NCBI GenBank assembly: GCA_910589415.1
Contig: OU342635.1
Location: 3,100,001 to 3,164,000, forward strand
DNA from: Malachius bipustulatus
Lineage: Eukaryota > Arthropoda > Insecta > Coleoptera > Melyridae
Length of the DNA stretch: 64,000 nucleotides
Reading direction: 5' to 3'
Shown here: positions 24,040-36,830 of the stretch, in pieces
How positions within the stretch are numbered: position 1 is the stretch's first letter
How the letters are laid out: each line of letters starts with the position of its first letter
Notes under the pieces: model-generated
Database searches by the model: none
Told to the model about the DNA's origin: nothing
What the model saw: the letters and a program-made list of their open reading frames with translations, nothing else
Position numbers and translations under genes: made by a program

Positions 24040-25260
24040 TATTTTATTACATTTTCAAATTGTCTGAGAAAATTTAGAAAGAATATTTCTGTGAGTTGAG
24101 GCTTAAATTGAGTAGTTTACGAGTTACAAACAAATCAAAAAACTCTAACAGCTGAGATCGAAAATCGCTCAACATATTATCGGAAAACGGCTTACATGTC
24201 CCTTTTTTAACTTTTTATGAATTATACATAATTATGTAGATGAATTTTTTTATAACTATAAATTATTAAGTAGATATGCATCAAATGCCTCAAGTAACAA
24301 GTATGTTAGATCTGTCACTACTCCCTAATTCGGTTCTCCCATCTCTATCTAGTCCCAGCTAAATGAAATGGAGGGAATGTAAACAATTTCATATTTACCA
24401 TTGTTGATTTTTGACAGCTGTTCTCTTTTCAGAAGAGACCTTAATAAATAAATAAGAAGATTATTTTCATTAGACAAAAACAATTATTTATTTATATTGT
24501 TCAAATTAATTAAAAAAAAACTGCTATTCTCGCAATGGCATACCCGAGACAGACGAGATACCCGGCGAACTGTTACAGAGTACCTTTAGTGATGTGCGTA
24601 ACCGTGTATTAAAATGTGTTCAGGAGAATGGAAGGCACTTCGCCCATCTCTTAAGTGAATTATTTGAATGGGAACATTATTGCATATTTACCAAAAAAGT
24701 TGAAAATATTCTCTAAGCGGTTATCCAGGCGGAAGGACTATACAGCTCCTTTGAGAAAAAGGACATTAATGTATTCTTGCTTACGGAAACAGTGGACTAT
24801 GTACCATAAAACCGGTTACGACGTCGGAAGTTCATGAACGCCTTAGAAGAAGCTTCTAGATTTCCTCGAAAACGGCTGAATCAACTACAAAATCCAGTTG
24901 ATCCACCAGAAACAGTTTTTTAGTCTCGATATACTGTGAAGTAATTAGGGGGCCAATATTCACAGGAAATTAGTTTTTATTATTTAATATTCCCATGGAA
25001 ATTCCCGCCCTTGATACAAGAAACGTTAAAAGATATGGTATTGTGGAGGTTCCCCCTCTACGAGCTTATTCGGTTTGTACCAATAGTATCGATATACAAT
25101 ATTGAAGAGATGTCGGCAGATTAATTCTGGAACAATTATTCCAACATAAAATCTCTATAAAAAATCACAATCGTCTTCAGAAGTATCCATAAACTAAACA
25201 GGATAATAATAAACATAAGAAGAATTGCTTAATTTAATTTTTTATTAAGTAGGTATAATA
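24040..25260. other. Intergenic, no gene seen
   Basis: No supported gene or RNA. The 60-codon frame at 24655-24837 has no recognisable features. Confidence 0.4.
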
Positions 25261-26400
25261 TAATAGTTATTTATACAACACGTGCATAAAGTGGTACTTT
25301 TTCACGACTAGAAAGTTTTTCCGCACGAGCCGCAGGCGAGTGCGTCAATCCCAGCAGTGAAAAAGGCACTTTATGCATATGTTGCATACAATATTTTTTC
25401 TACGAGTGACTTAGAATTAGAGTAATTAGAACAAAAAGTTATTATTAAAATTAAAAAAAAAACCTTTAGTGTTTTGTTTTATAATCACGTCAGTTCATAA
25501 AGGTGACATATTGCTTAATATACACGTATTTAGATTTTGAGGTCACAGATTTTGTGCAGCCACATTTGATTGAAAAATAACTTCTTCCTGGTGTAGAAGA
25601 TATCTAATTCATTGAATCATCTTCAATGGTATCCATTTTAGGTGACATAAAGACACAAAACATAAAATAATAACTCTATAGGTACTAGGTGGAAGAAATA
25701 TTTGAACTCTCGTAAATCTTCTTGCAATGTTTACTTAAGAAATTTAAAGACAACCAACATTGAAAAGTAAATAGAGAAGGGTGTCCGACCAGGACCGTAT
25801 CTAGATATAATCTAAAATTTAGAAACTGTAAGAAACAACTTAACTTGATTTACATTTTATGTACCTAATAGGCGCTTGTCTTAAAGCAGGGGATTACTTT
25901 CCAGTCATAAATCCTTGTCAATGTAATATTATGTAGGTAATTAATTGATAATTTCATAAAAATTGACGCATGCATGAAAAGCACATTCTTTCCTGAAGAT
26001 AAAATGAATACTGTTGGAGTACTACCCTGCCGGAAAAGGTCTTATAGCTTTACTGCTTGCAATAATGTCTTTACGATGTTACGCTTTAATCCTCTTTGTG
26101 CCGGTAGGTAAATAGCCTCCTGGCGTTCAAATATTTCTCCCACTTAGTATACATAGACCTACCGCTCTGCGAATAAACTATGACGTTTCTCTAGTAGGTG
26201 CATGATGTCAACTAGTTTTAGGGAGAGGTTGGTGTCGAGCTGTGTAGTTCAGCGTCTCGTGGAGAACACTTGCGCTCGGGCCGCTCACTAGAACTTGTAC
26301 TACTTTAGTTCGTTTGCCGGCTTGCAGTGACGTGGCAGATTACGAAAAGCGTTAAATAACAAACCGCTATACGACACTTTATTTCACTCGTTTCTACTTT
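25261..26400 (+). repeat. Hairpin-headed repeat, copy 1 (interrupted)
   Basis: Starts with a hairpin: CAACACGTGCATAAAGTG (about 25277-25294) pairs with CACTTTATGCATATGTTGCA (about 25367-25386) across a CGCAGGCGAGTGCG turn. Its far end (about 26190-26400) carries GTAGGTGCATGATGTCAAC, TGTAGTTCAGCGTCTCGTG, CACTAGAACTTGTACTACT, GCTTGCAGTGACGT and CGACACTTTATTTCACTCGT. The same head and tail stand next to each other at 54278-54670. Here they are separated by about 720 bp (about 25465-26190) that are absent there. It lies just downstream of gene B. The class is unknown. Confidence 0.65.
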
Positions 26401-26720
26401 ATGCATTCTTCATTTATAATAATACATTTTATGAATCACTCGTATATTAAATAAATGTAGGTAGGTATATACAATTTAGTTCCTAGCATAATTTAAGCCC
26501 AGGTAGCCCATGATTTTTCAGTGCGGCATAAAAAGTGTTTGTTTCCTTTGAAACTATGCAGTTAAGGATAATTTTTATTCAAAAAATGTTTGCTATCTTC
26601 TCTTCAAGCTTGGCCAAACCCGTCATACAACAATTAATACATTTTTATAAAATTTTTCGAAAATCTCCAAAAATTGTATGACTCTAGAACAGTAAAGTAA
26701 GAAATTATTATTTATGGTTC

Positions 26721-29700
26721 CTATTTATCTACAGGGCGCACGCGTAGTTTTAATGGGTCTGCAACTCCATATAAAGACTCCATTACGAATCTCATCTCTT
26801 CATGATGCCAAGATACTTCCAAATTCCTTATAACCTGTAACAATTTACACAATAATTTTATCAGGAACCAATAATTCCTCCTTACAGTTAAATGACACAA
26901 ACCTTAGCAATGACAGTCTCCATTTCCAGATGAGCGATCCTCATGCCGATACAAGACCTGGGTCCAAAGCCGAAAGGAAGCGAAACGAACGGATTCATGT
27001 TTTTATGTGAGAGAGGTCCTTGTGTAGTCCTCAGCCATCGTTCTGGGAGGAACTCTTTAGCTCTGTGAACGTGTTTCTCTTGTAAACTTATCGCCAAGTG
27101 ATTAGTAAATATTTCAGTCTAAAATCACAGTAGCGTTAATAGAGGTAAAACTATTACGTGGAGAATATCACTTACACCCTTAGGAATTTGGTAGCCCTGC
27201 AAAACCATATCTTTAGAAGTGATTCTGTTATTTACTGGGGTAATAGGAACCAGTCGAAGGGTCTCTTTAATGATAGCGCGTAGAAGGGGAGTGTTGCTTA
27301 ACACTTCTTCAGTGACAGGAGAATCTTTAGAAGGCATCACTTTCATGAGTTCGCGTCTTAGATGATCTTGTTTTTCTGGGTTGCTTGCCAGAAAGTAGAA
27401 GATTGCACCGGTTGTTCTACTCGTCTAGAAAATAATGTTAATAGCAATAAAGCGACTAACATCATCAAGTTTTAAGAAATTAGATTTCTGAATAAAACTA
27501 CTAACTGTATCAATGCCAGCAATCAGTAAATCCATTGTCATTGCAACAGCGGTTTGGAGGTCTGTCTGGACAAGTTTCTGTAATATGCTCGTTTCATGGT
27601 CTGATTTTGGGCAGTCTGGACCATCAAGTTTCCGCAGTGCTTCACTCACATACTTATACGCAATCCTATAAAAGAAACAATCCGGGTATTTACTTGCGGA
27701 GATCAGATTAATGAATTTCTGTAGTCTTACTCGGTAATCTCATCCATGACCTTCATCAATCGTTTGAATGCCGGTGTGGGATATCCTGTGAGCTTCCAGA
27801 AGGAGGGAGTAAAGTCCAATTGATTTTCTAATTTGAACATCTCGTTAACGTTTGAGATTAAACGTTGAGCTTCTGAGTTTGGTTCTAGGTCTCCATGAAG
27901 ACAACCTGGTATATCATAAATATTCATTAGATACTATAATATGTGGAATGCTATTTTTTCACTTTTAATGTAATCAATACCTTCATGGTACCCAAATTTG
28001 ACTCAAAATTGAATACAAAAGCGTTATAATAAGACATTTTTTACTATAGCTTTTTTGAAATATCTCCAGCCCTCTTAACACCTTTTAGCTGTCAAGGGGT
28101 CGACCTCAATGGGCCGAGTATATTGCCAAAAATAGAGGTCAGAGTTGACTAGCAAAAAAAAATCGACATGCTAGCTGTTCGCTGGCCTAAGTAGTTCTAA
28201 TTTTGGTAGAATTGATAATTTATTTTATGGAGTGAGATTACGGATGTAAAGAGTGTAGCTTTTACCTATTCTATTGTCGAATGCAACCACAGAGACAGAA
28301 TCAAGGGCCCACTTGTTGAGATCATTTATGAAACTTCCGGGCATCTCATTATTGGCGTCATTTTTGGCATGCCGAATCATCAATTTTACCAAATCTGTTG
28401 TTACCGAGTCCATACTGTGGATGTAATTTCTAATTATCCTTGGCTGCATCAGTACAGGATTCACCTGGCTTCTGAAGTCATACCACTCCTGACCGTTCCT
28501 AAATTGTGAACATTAAATTTTTATAACTTGTATTTGGTAGAAATAGAATCTTGTTGACAATATTCGATAAAGTGCTAAAAATTACCAAACTTTCATGACA
28601 ACAAGAAAGATACAAATGACTAATGACTATAACAATAAAATTAGGTACAAATAATTTAGATGGGAAAGCCTTACAAAAAAACTAGAGTTGGCAAAAAAAT
28701 TACACTAACATTTAATGGCACAGTCTTTTCATGGATTGGTCACTTTCTTCTTCTCAGGGTGCCGATTTTTCACAAAAATGTCGGCTAGCATTATAGCGAT
28801 TCTGACTTTATCTGCATCAGTCCGGAAGAGCTCCGAGGATATTAGGTGCTTGAATCAAGTCCTGAGGTTCTTGAGCCACGATAAAGAGGTGAGAGTATGC
28901 AACCCTGTTGGAAGGGTACGCTAAGGCTACTATAAGATTAACGATCTGGTTCCGATTCCAATAGAGGTTCCCAATTATTCTCAGGTCTTTGTCGTCACCT
29001 GTTTCTTTCAATATTTTGACCTTCATGTATTGTTTTACTCGGTCAAATTCCTTTTGACGGTCAATCATGCATGCATAGACGATATAACCATGCCTCGGTA
29101 TCTCTGGAACAAGACTTATACATACAAGGGTGCTTCTCTAATGCCAACTACTTTTACAAAGCTGAGTTAGTTTGGGGATATTTGGAGGACTCTTACATTC
29201 GCTGTAAATTCTCCTGTGGATTATTTTAAGAGATACTTTCAAGAGATGGTTCATAAGACTTATTGTGCGGTACTCTTCACACTTGTTTGTTCTTGTTTTC
29301 TTGGGAATCGCTACGAATTTAGATTTTAGATTTTAGATTTAGATAAATTTTGTTGGATATTTGTGTAATAAGCTTGATTGTTCCTTCATTGAATAGTTTG
29401 AGGAGTTCTGTCTGGATGTTATCTGGACCCGGTGCTTTACCTTCTTTCAACTGTGCTATTTGTACTTGCTTTTACAAAATTGCCGGTCCTCTTAGAGTCT
29501 CTTTTATCTCAAAGTGTTCTTCTCTATGGTCCTCGAACAGTTTTCTACGTATCCTTTCCAGGTGCTGATTTTGGTTTGTTTGTCTACGATAATTCCTCCT
29601 TCTGAGTTTGTGAGAACTTCTGGCTGTTTGTTTTTGCACTTGCCGGTGTGCTCTTTAACTTTTCAATGCAAAGTCATTCATTTTTTTCTCTTGTTGGCGC

Positions 29701-32700
29701 TGTCTGTTTAAAGGTAGTCTTTCTTTATATTTTCGACAATTTTCTGTATCTTCTTAATTGTCTCTTCGGTTTCCAGTTGTTATTCTGTACTTTGGTAAAT
29801 CTCTTTCGTACTCTCTTCATCCTGATCTTGAGCATACCGATGAATGGTACGTGGTCTGACTCAATTCCAGGCTCTGGACAGGTTTTGACAGATGTGCAAC
29901 TGTTACGGAATCTTCTATTCACAATCATATGGACAACTTGATTTTGCACTATCCTTCCTGGTTTGTCTTAAGGTGATTTTCACGTGTAGATTCGTGAGTC
30001 CACGCGTAGGAAGAGGGAGGAAGTTTGAAGACTGTGTTCATGACTACTAGATCGGTCGCTCTCTGCAAACGTCTCTAGTATATCTCCTCTGTCATTTTTT
30101 TCCCCAGTCCGTGTTCTCTGATGTGATGAGGTCTGTTCCCCACTCCTAGTTTGACATTGAAGTCACCCATCACAATCAGAAGCTCGTGCTTAGGTAGTTT
30201 CTCAATAACAGCATTGCTCGAGCAACTCTGTAACTGTCTCTTCGGGTTTATCTGCGGTTGGAGAGTAGACTTGCAAAATGTTGATTTTGATTGATCTGGC
30301 ATTGACCTGGAGAAAAAGTTCTTAAAAGGCTATGTTAGGAGATCACCTGTTCCCGAGTAGAAGACTGTGTGTTCTCCCACCGTCATCTCTCCTGGATTTG
30401 GTCATTTCAGCTCAGACAATCCCATGATTTCGATGTTCATTCTTCTTATTTTATTGCATTCTGTATCCTTCCTGTCTTTGGACTTCACATCTTTGGATCC
30501 TCTCAAACCTGTCCTCCATGGAGATCCGACAACAGGACTTGCTCCGGAATTTAATTTAGTAATGAGCTTCGCCGTGATTGATTGACTAGGACTTCACCAT
30601 GTGGACATTGAATGTGCTGTCTGTCCTACTATGATTTATGCATTCTTATGCCGTTGGCCGCATTTTGCATTTCACTCGTCTTTAGAGCCCGTTTCCAGGT
30701 TCAACGGCGAAAGATTGCCCTACTCTCGCTGGCTCATCCGGCCAGGGCCCTTGGGCAACAAGAGTGAGTATTCCGGACTTTTTTCCATTTCTGGTAACCC
30801 TCACTTAGTTTAGCCTGCAAGTTGATGCAGTTTCCGGGGTGTGGCCAGTGGAGCCATCAGTGATAGCTGACGGCCCTTTGATAGTCACTACATACAGTGA
30901 GAACCACATAACGCGGAACATCAGAAAAAATATGACACAGTCTAATTAACGTTGTTGAACCATTTAAAATGGAACATAGCGAAATCAGTGCATTTCCAAC
31001 AAAGCCGCTACAATACGTTAACAATATCGTAGTTATGGTTACGTTCGAGCATTGTTGAATTTAGCATTAGTGAGTTATTTAAAATAGAACATAGGGATTC
31101 TGTATTGAAAGTCAATGCAATAAATCATTTTTTAATTAAAACGAAATTATTTCAAAATATAAAAAAGTGTAACTGTATACTAAGTATTTTATAAAGAAAC
31201 AATAAATTGTAAATTAAATCCTGCAGAGTGTTAATTATTATTCTAAAATAGTATCAAATATAATCCGTTGACTATAGGCAAGTGTCCTAAAAAATTATTG
31301 TAGAATCAATACATTTATCGTATTTCTGCACTGTTCAGGAGATATTTCTTCGCAGCTCTTCTTATCCTTTGTTTGAGCTTTTCAATGTGGTAGATAGAAA
31401 CGATGTTAGAAAATGATTACTTGACTTTTCTCCAGTAAAAAAATCCAAGTACCTATTTTAAGTCTGGTGACCTGGGCGGCCACTTAATTACTCCATCTCT
31501 TCCTATCCATCTACCGGGAAACTGAGCATTTTAAGCAATTGTCGAACTTGCCGGGAAAAATTGGCAGCTGTAACATTTTGTTGGTACCACAAAGGGCCTT
31601 CTACTTCTTGTAGATTATTTATGGTCGGAATGATTCTTTCTTGCAGTGGCTGCAAGATAATATGAGTGTTAACCATTTCAGCCCACACATTCACTTTCTA
31701 TGGATATACTGTGTCCTATAGTGACACGGTACCAGCGCAAATTTTCAACTTCACATAAAGAAGACACACTGCATGGTGCACCATGTGCGTAAATTTCAAT
31801 TTTCTCATCAGCTGTACACATTTTTGATGAATTAAGTAACTACCTGCCTACGCTAGTATGTAAGTAACGACAAGTTTTACTCATAAACGTCAAATTAATA
31901 ATTTGATCTGAAGTGGGGGGTTATTGCAAAAGCAAAACCATTAACGACCTTGCCCGGCAATGGATCGATCTCCATAGCAATACTTCTTCACAAGCTCATC
32001 TCCTATGTTCCGTCTTAAAAAACTCTCACTGTATAATAAGTTAAAATGTTTAATGAGCATTGTATTTCTTTCTGGTTTAAATATTTGGTAATTGATTCTT
32101 ATACACATAATAATGAGATTCGTTTCAGTGTAACATGGATGGAGTTAAATGAGAAGTAGTTTCCTGAAAAAGCTTGCAGAAAAATAAAAGTTGGAGAAAT
32201 TCAATCAACTTCCTATAAATTTAAAAACCAATAAAACTGGTAATGCGAACTTAAACACGAAATACCTATGTGCTTGTTGCACAGAAGCGTTCAAGTAATT
32301 TTTAGACACTTCTTATAATATAATCATACATACGACGATGTCACTCCTGTTTTACCCTGGTAGAAGTCTTTCTTAAGTACTCTTCTGTAATAATCGAATG
32401 CTCCTAATGGTCTTCTAATGGGCCAGTAGCCTTCATTTCGGAACAACTAAAATTTAAGAAGAGACATAATAAAATAAATTTATCCAACTTTTGAAAATAA
32501 AAACAACTTACAATTTCCATATCTGCAGGATCCGAAAGCACAATTATCTTGAAGCTTAGTATGTCGAAGGAACATATTTTTCCATATTTTCTTTGTAAAC
32601 TGTAAAAACAGTTTAGGTAAGACATAAATCTTTTTGAATTATGTATCGCTTACTGTTGTACTATTTTCGATAAATCTTTACCACACAATTCACCAATACC

Positions 32701-34574
32701 TGGGAGAAACTGCCAGACGCTGCCCAAGATTGGTAGGCAGAAATCGCCGGGAATTTTTTCAAACGGAAGAGCTTTATCCCAACCAGGATATCTGAAAAAT
32801 AATAAACTAAATTCGATTTTTCTTCAATACGTTGGCAGAAAACGATTATTAAAATCAAAATCCCTGAAAATAAATATTAAAAAACTAATTTTAAGGCTTT
32901 AATTAAATAAAATACATAAAATATGGAAATGACAGGTAGAATGATTGATATATGGTAGCAATAAAAATTACCAATAATACCTAAGCAAACAGTGCGAAGA
33001 TTCTCCATCCTAGTTCAATGGCACACTGGGGCATACATAACTCTGTAATTATTATTTACACTATTTACTTAGGTTGTTTGAACAATAATGGTAAGTACCT
33101 ACCCTATTTTTGCCACTTTAACACCAAACCACAAAACGAAAAAATTTATTTGTATTTATTTTTTTTAGGTATACCTATGAATATTTTTTTAGGTGTGTAT
33201 TTGTTTTTTTTAACATACTTATGCAACACAAATTGAAGCCAAGACTTCAAATTATAATATGTCGAAGGAAAAAAAAATTGAAAAAATTTTTGTAAACGTT
33301 GAAAAAAAAGTTTTTCCAACGTTTAAGGTAAAAAACTATGTATATCTATCTTTTTTGAGGGTAATGAATGGCTCCATGGCACTATTTTATTATTTTTTCG
33401 ATCGGTCGAAAAAAAATCGATAAAAATTAAAAATAATGCCAAAAATCATAGGTGAGAGTCCAGAAAAAGATAAGTGAGTGACAAAATTATTTTTTTGCTG
33501 CTCACCTAATTTTTTTTTCGAAAAACGATCTGTACAAAGTTTGTACTCCTATGCTTTCTCTAAGTAATTGTGTAAACACAATCTTTCCACGATGTACCGT
33601 TACCGAGAAAAAATACTATAGATGGGACGTTGTAAAAAAAAGTACGACCCTGAACGGGGGTCGTTAGGGTCAGTTTTGATTTTACGATTACATCACCTTA
33701 TGCGTGCCTCGCAGATACCAAAATCGATATTCTGGAATTAAAAGGAGTAGAGACGCGTTAGATTTACGGATATCATAGACCAGAAATGACATAAGGGTTC
33801 CTGATTCGACAAGAGAGAAGCCCAGCGATGCGCGAGTAAAGGAGACGTGAAGCGTCAGGTAAAATGAGTTTGAAAGAAGGTATCGGAATTTTTATCTATT
33901 ACCTTTATCTTCATACCTAGAAGCTAAATCGTTTCTACAAAATTATTTTAACCCCATTCGAGTCCGAGACCGAAGGGCCAACAAGTGTTTATCTCCGTTT
34001 CGAGAAATTGCGTCTCTAGCAAGATATTCGCTATTGGTTGCCATATTGCTATTTTTGAAACGCAGTAACTAAATTTTCTTTAGCTAATAAACAAAAATGT
34101 TCCCGGAAATTAATTATTTTCGATTAAATCCATCTGCCCGGCCGCGATTCGCGATTTCGACAACATTTAAAGCTGTGAAATTTTTGGATCTAAGAGACTT
34201 AATTAATTAATTCAAATGTTCCCGTGACATCATCATTCTATCGAACAACACCATCTGTAACTAGTACAAAGAGAAAGGACCTCTTTGCTGTTCCAATCAA
34301 CTAAAAGTTTCATCTCCATATCCTTTTATCTCCAAAGAACCCTTCTAATAAAAGGGGTAAAGTTTACATCTGACGAGACAGTTCGAGTAACTTATTTTAT
34401 CACAATAGTATAGAATGAATGAGTAGAATAGAATATGATGAAATATTAATAAAATAATGCCTTTTTAACTTACCTTTCGGTCTTAACATTTAGGTCCTGT
34501 TCCTTTATCGTCGTTGAAGTAACGACAAATCTTCTAGATTCTTTTAATAACTTCACTATCCTTCTTGTGATCAT
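26721..34574 (-). CDS. Mitochondrial-clan cytochrome P450 (CYP12-like), gene B
   Basis: Ten exons on the minus strand: 34574-34474, 32791-32654, 32599-32512, 32446-32334, 28498-28266, 27905-27731, 27665-27506, 27424-27176, 27118-26903, 26834-26721. Spliced length is 528 aa, open throughout. MITRRIVKLLKESRRF at the start is Arg/Lys-rich without acids until residue 11, as in mitochondrial presequences. YPGWDKALPFEKIPGDF follows. Landmarks are WYDFR (152-156), AGIDTTSRTT around 332-341, ETLR (390-393), PERW and PFGFGPRSCIG with Cys 475; the protein ends KLRVRPVDK. Expected role: adrenodoxin-dependent monooxygenase in the mitochondrial matrix; substrate unknown. Exon 4 has two possible donors 3 nt apart. 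I chose the downstream GTATGT at 32333 because it matches genes C and D and gives GVTSS; the alternative would break frame conservation. Intron 4 (3.8 kb) holds a LINE and a mariner-like relic; intron 5 is only 360 bp. Confidence 0.94.
28716..30860 (-). pseudogene. Broken LINE (RTE/CFDP2-type endonuclease) in intron 4 of gene B
   Basis: Minus-strand remains of a non-LTR retrotransposon. Near its 5' end the translation keeps an AP-endonuclease fold: LQVYSPTADKPEETVTELL (about 30225-30285), then the metal-binding VMGDFNVKLG (about 30150-30180), and SDHVPFIGMLKIRM (about 29810-29850). Further on, a reverse transcriptase fragment reads KEFDRVKQYM...LRIIGNLYWN (about 28965-29060), the box holding the first catalytic acid and its follow-on. 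Frames are interrupted repeatedly and large parts of the reverse transcriptase are missing. Several open frames on the opposite strand are antisense shadows. The sequence past 28950 (VNLIVALAYPSNRVAYSHLF and beyond) does not look like a reverse transcriptase, and I cannot place it. Confidence 0.75.
30894..32033 (-). mobile_element. Tc1/mariner-like element, degenerate
   Basis: TACAGTGAG at 30894-30902 and its complement at 32025-32033 bound the element, and a second block (CGGAACAT at about 30914 and, inverted, 32004-32011) extends the inverted repeats to about 30 bp with mismatches. TA at both borders fits a TA target. On the minus strand, 31690-31420 retains transposase pieces: LWYQQNVTAANFSRQVRQLL, FPGRWIGRDG or its shifted form, WPPRSPDLKPLDFF. 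These are the blocks around the second and third acids of an insect DD-E transposase, and the frame is broken. A first catalytic block was not found. It is nested in intron 4 of gene B beside the LINE. Confidence 0.7.
33223..33440 (+). repeat. Dispersed repeat (inverse copy at 54690-54965)
   Basis: Blocks GACTTCAAATTATAATATGT, GTTTTTCCAACGTTTAAGGT, AAAAACTATGTATATCTA and GATCGGTCGAAAAAAAAT recur in the same order on the opposite strand at 54965-54690, with single-base differences. Lies in intron 1 of gene B. No coding content, class unknown. Confidence 0.65.
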
Positions 34575-35228
34575 CTTGAGCTAGCTACCACTTGAAATAA
34601 CTAAAATTTATGGCTTAATTTGTGCTGCAATAATAAAAAATATAAATGCGAATATAAATTTATGCTCTTCTTATATTATTATGATTGTATTATGAACCAA
34701 CCTTGATTGAAATAATCGATAAAATTTTCATTTAAAACAAAAATATTACAATTTATATTTATCTTTATTATTATCTTATTTTTGATGATAGCAATTTTAA
34801 AGAGTATACTTCCTAGATCTGCTTTGTGACTATTTATTTTTCCTATTTATTTTGAAAACACTTTTTCTCACATACAACGTAGATATAGATACAAAGAAGA
34901 TACAGATAACAATAATAAGTATTATTATGTATACGGTTGCGACCACTTAAAGGTTCAAACTGGAGGTAATCTATCAGAGGTTTGCTCTTATTTGCAATAT
35001 CAAGAAGGATTTCTATCAAAGCTTACTTCGCTGTTTTGTATGATACTGAAACGGTGAACATTTTTATTTTTATATGACAGTCACTGCACGTTATCATAAA
35101 AAGACAATAATATGCAAATAATTATTTCAATTAATTCAAAATCATATTTTCTCTATTTCTTTTAACCGGCATCAATCTACAGTATGATTTAGAAGACAAG
35201 AAAATATCACATAATCGTTTCTAAATAT

Positions 35229-35265
<37 letters not shown>

Positions 35266-35929
35266 TACATATTGACGAGGTGAGCCCCATACAAAATAAA
35301 GCATATATTACAAAAAACAAATGTGCATCAAGCAGGTATATAAACAAAAAACTATAAAAGTGAATCATTAGCATCATGAATAAAATAAAATCAATTCAAA
35401 AAAAGAGAAAAGAAAAAACTTATATCAAAGAAAAGCATCGAAGTCCATGGTATAATCATCCTTAAGGACTATGCATATTCGAGGACTAATCTAGACTTGG
35501 CTTTCATGCAACTGAAAGAGGAATTATAAAAATCAAACCAACGGTAATTAAGATTAGGTACATAACTTCCACAATCTAGAAACAATTGCTTCTCTCTTGC
35601 CATAAGCTGATAAAGGAATATCAAAATAATGGTGGTTTGTTCTAAGGGTTATAGGTGAGCAGAATGTAATTATGGAGACTTCATGGTAGTAGTATTCGAA
35701 TACCTAGCCGTCTTTTTTTATTTCAAGTCATTTCAGAAAAAAATCGATAAAAGTGAATTGTTTACCCTACTTTAAGAAGTTGTAACTTCTTAGGGGAGGC
35801 TTAAAGAAATTTTTTTATTGCAAACCCCCCTTGAAATTTAGCAATGAATCTCCAGTTGATTTTTCTGCACTGATTAATGAAACACCCTGTAGATAAACAA
35901 ATATAGATATTTATCTATATTTATATATA
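34575..35929. other. Upstream of gene B; (TTTA)n microsatellite
   Basis: Expected promoter side of gene B, with no clear TATA box or initiator. A pure (TTTA)n tract runs from about 35225 to 35264. A CACCCTG end of the CAGGGTG element family stands alone at about 35885-35891. No coding frame. Confidence 0.5.
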
Positions 35930-36192
35930 TATATATATATATTTTTTTTGAAAAGAGGGAGCATCGGTCTTAACTGTGTAGGTAAGACATAGTCGCTCCA
36001 CTCTGGTAATTTGGCTTTGAGACGAACTCTTTAGCCACACACACTTTTAAATTTATATTTTCCTTTTAAACGTTCGATCGCTTGTTTTACTTTTCACAGA
36101 CATTCGAAAATGAATCTGAAAAGTAAAGCGGGCCGAGGTGAGTTTCGAACCCGCGATCTATGGCTTCGTGAGCCAGCGGAGAACCACTAATT
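35930..36192 (-). mobile_element. tRNA-derived SINE
   Basis: On the minus strand the 5' head (36192-36130) reads like a decayed tRNA: TAGTGGTTCTCCGCTGGCTC (A-box side), an anticodon-type stem CTGGC/GCCAT around a TCACGAA loop (anticodon ACG, Arg-like), then the B box GGGTTCGAAACTC. The acceptor stem does not close, so it is not a functional tRNA. The body runs through AAGTAAAACAAGCGATC- and TTACCAGAGTGGAGCG-type sequence to a 3' tail of A8 followed by (TA)n at about 35948-35920. Head, body and simple tail in this order define a SINE. Confidence 0.65.
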
Positions 36193-36830
36193 ATATTTAC
36201 ATATTATAATATTTTATTAAATTAATATTCCCCCAAAATTTTGTTAAAAAGTTAAACTTCAACTTAGTAGAGTCACTGAAGGTGAAAATAGGCTATTACC
36301 TTAAAATTCTTTGAACCTCGCCCTTTAACTTTAAAAGTGACATAAGCTCGACTTGCGTTTTCTGAATTTTAGGGGTGAAAACCATCCCTTTTGCAAAAAA
36401 TTTAAAATATGCAAATTAAAGCACTTCAATCCATAAAAATCTTGTTTAGTTGAGTAAAATAAATATTCTGTAACATTTTGAAGTACAATTTATGATTTCC
36501 ATCAGTTTTTAAACCCTTAGAGACCATCTCTTAAGTTCACAATCATGAAACAATTAATTAGTTTTTGTCTCGCTGAAATATTAACTCTGATAAACATTAC
36601 ACAATTTATTTTACTGGTGATGATACTTATAATTTATTGATTCTCTGTGAATTTTAACCGTTAAAAACCACCCCTTATCTTGAAATTAAAGGAAAAATTC
36701 TTTTTTAGCAGCTTTAATTGTTTCCTTTGTTGTACATTTTCAAATTAAATTCTTAGTTACTGATTGTGAAAAAAAATTATTTATTTATTGTGAAATTTCG
36801 TCTCTTTATTATAACCTTCCATTCCACCCC
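36193..36830. other. Intergenic, no gene seen
   Basis: AT-rich. No recognisable gene, RNA or repeat boundary. Confidence 0.4.

Noticed and set aside
28817..28950. VNLIVALAYPSNRVAYSHLF-type translation as a separate host exon
   Set aside because: It continues a broken LINE frame, has no convincing splice sites and matches nothing I can name, so it is kept within the LINE relic.
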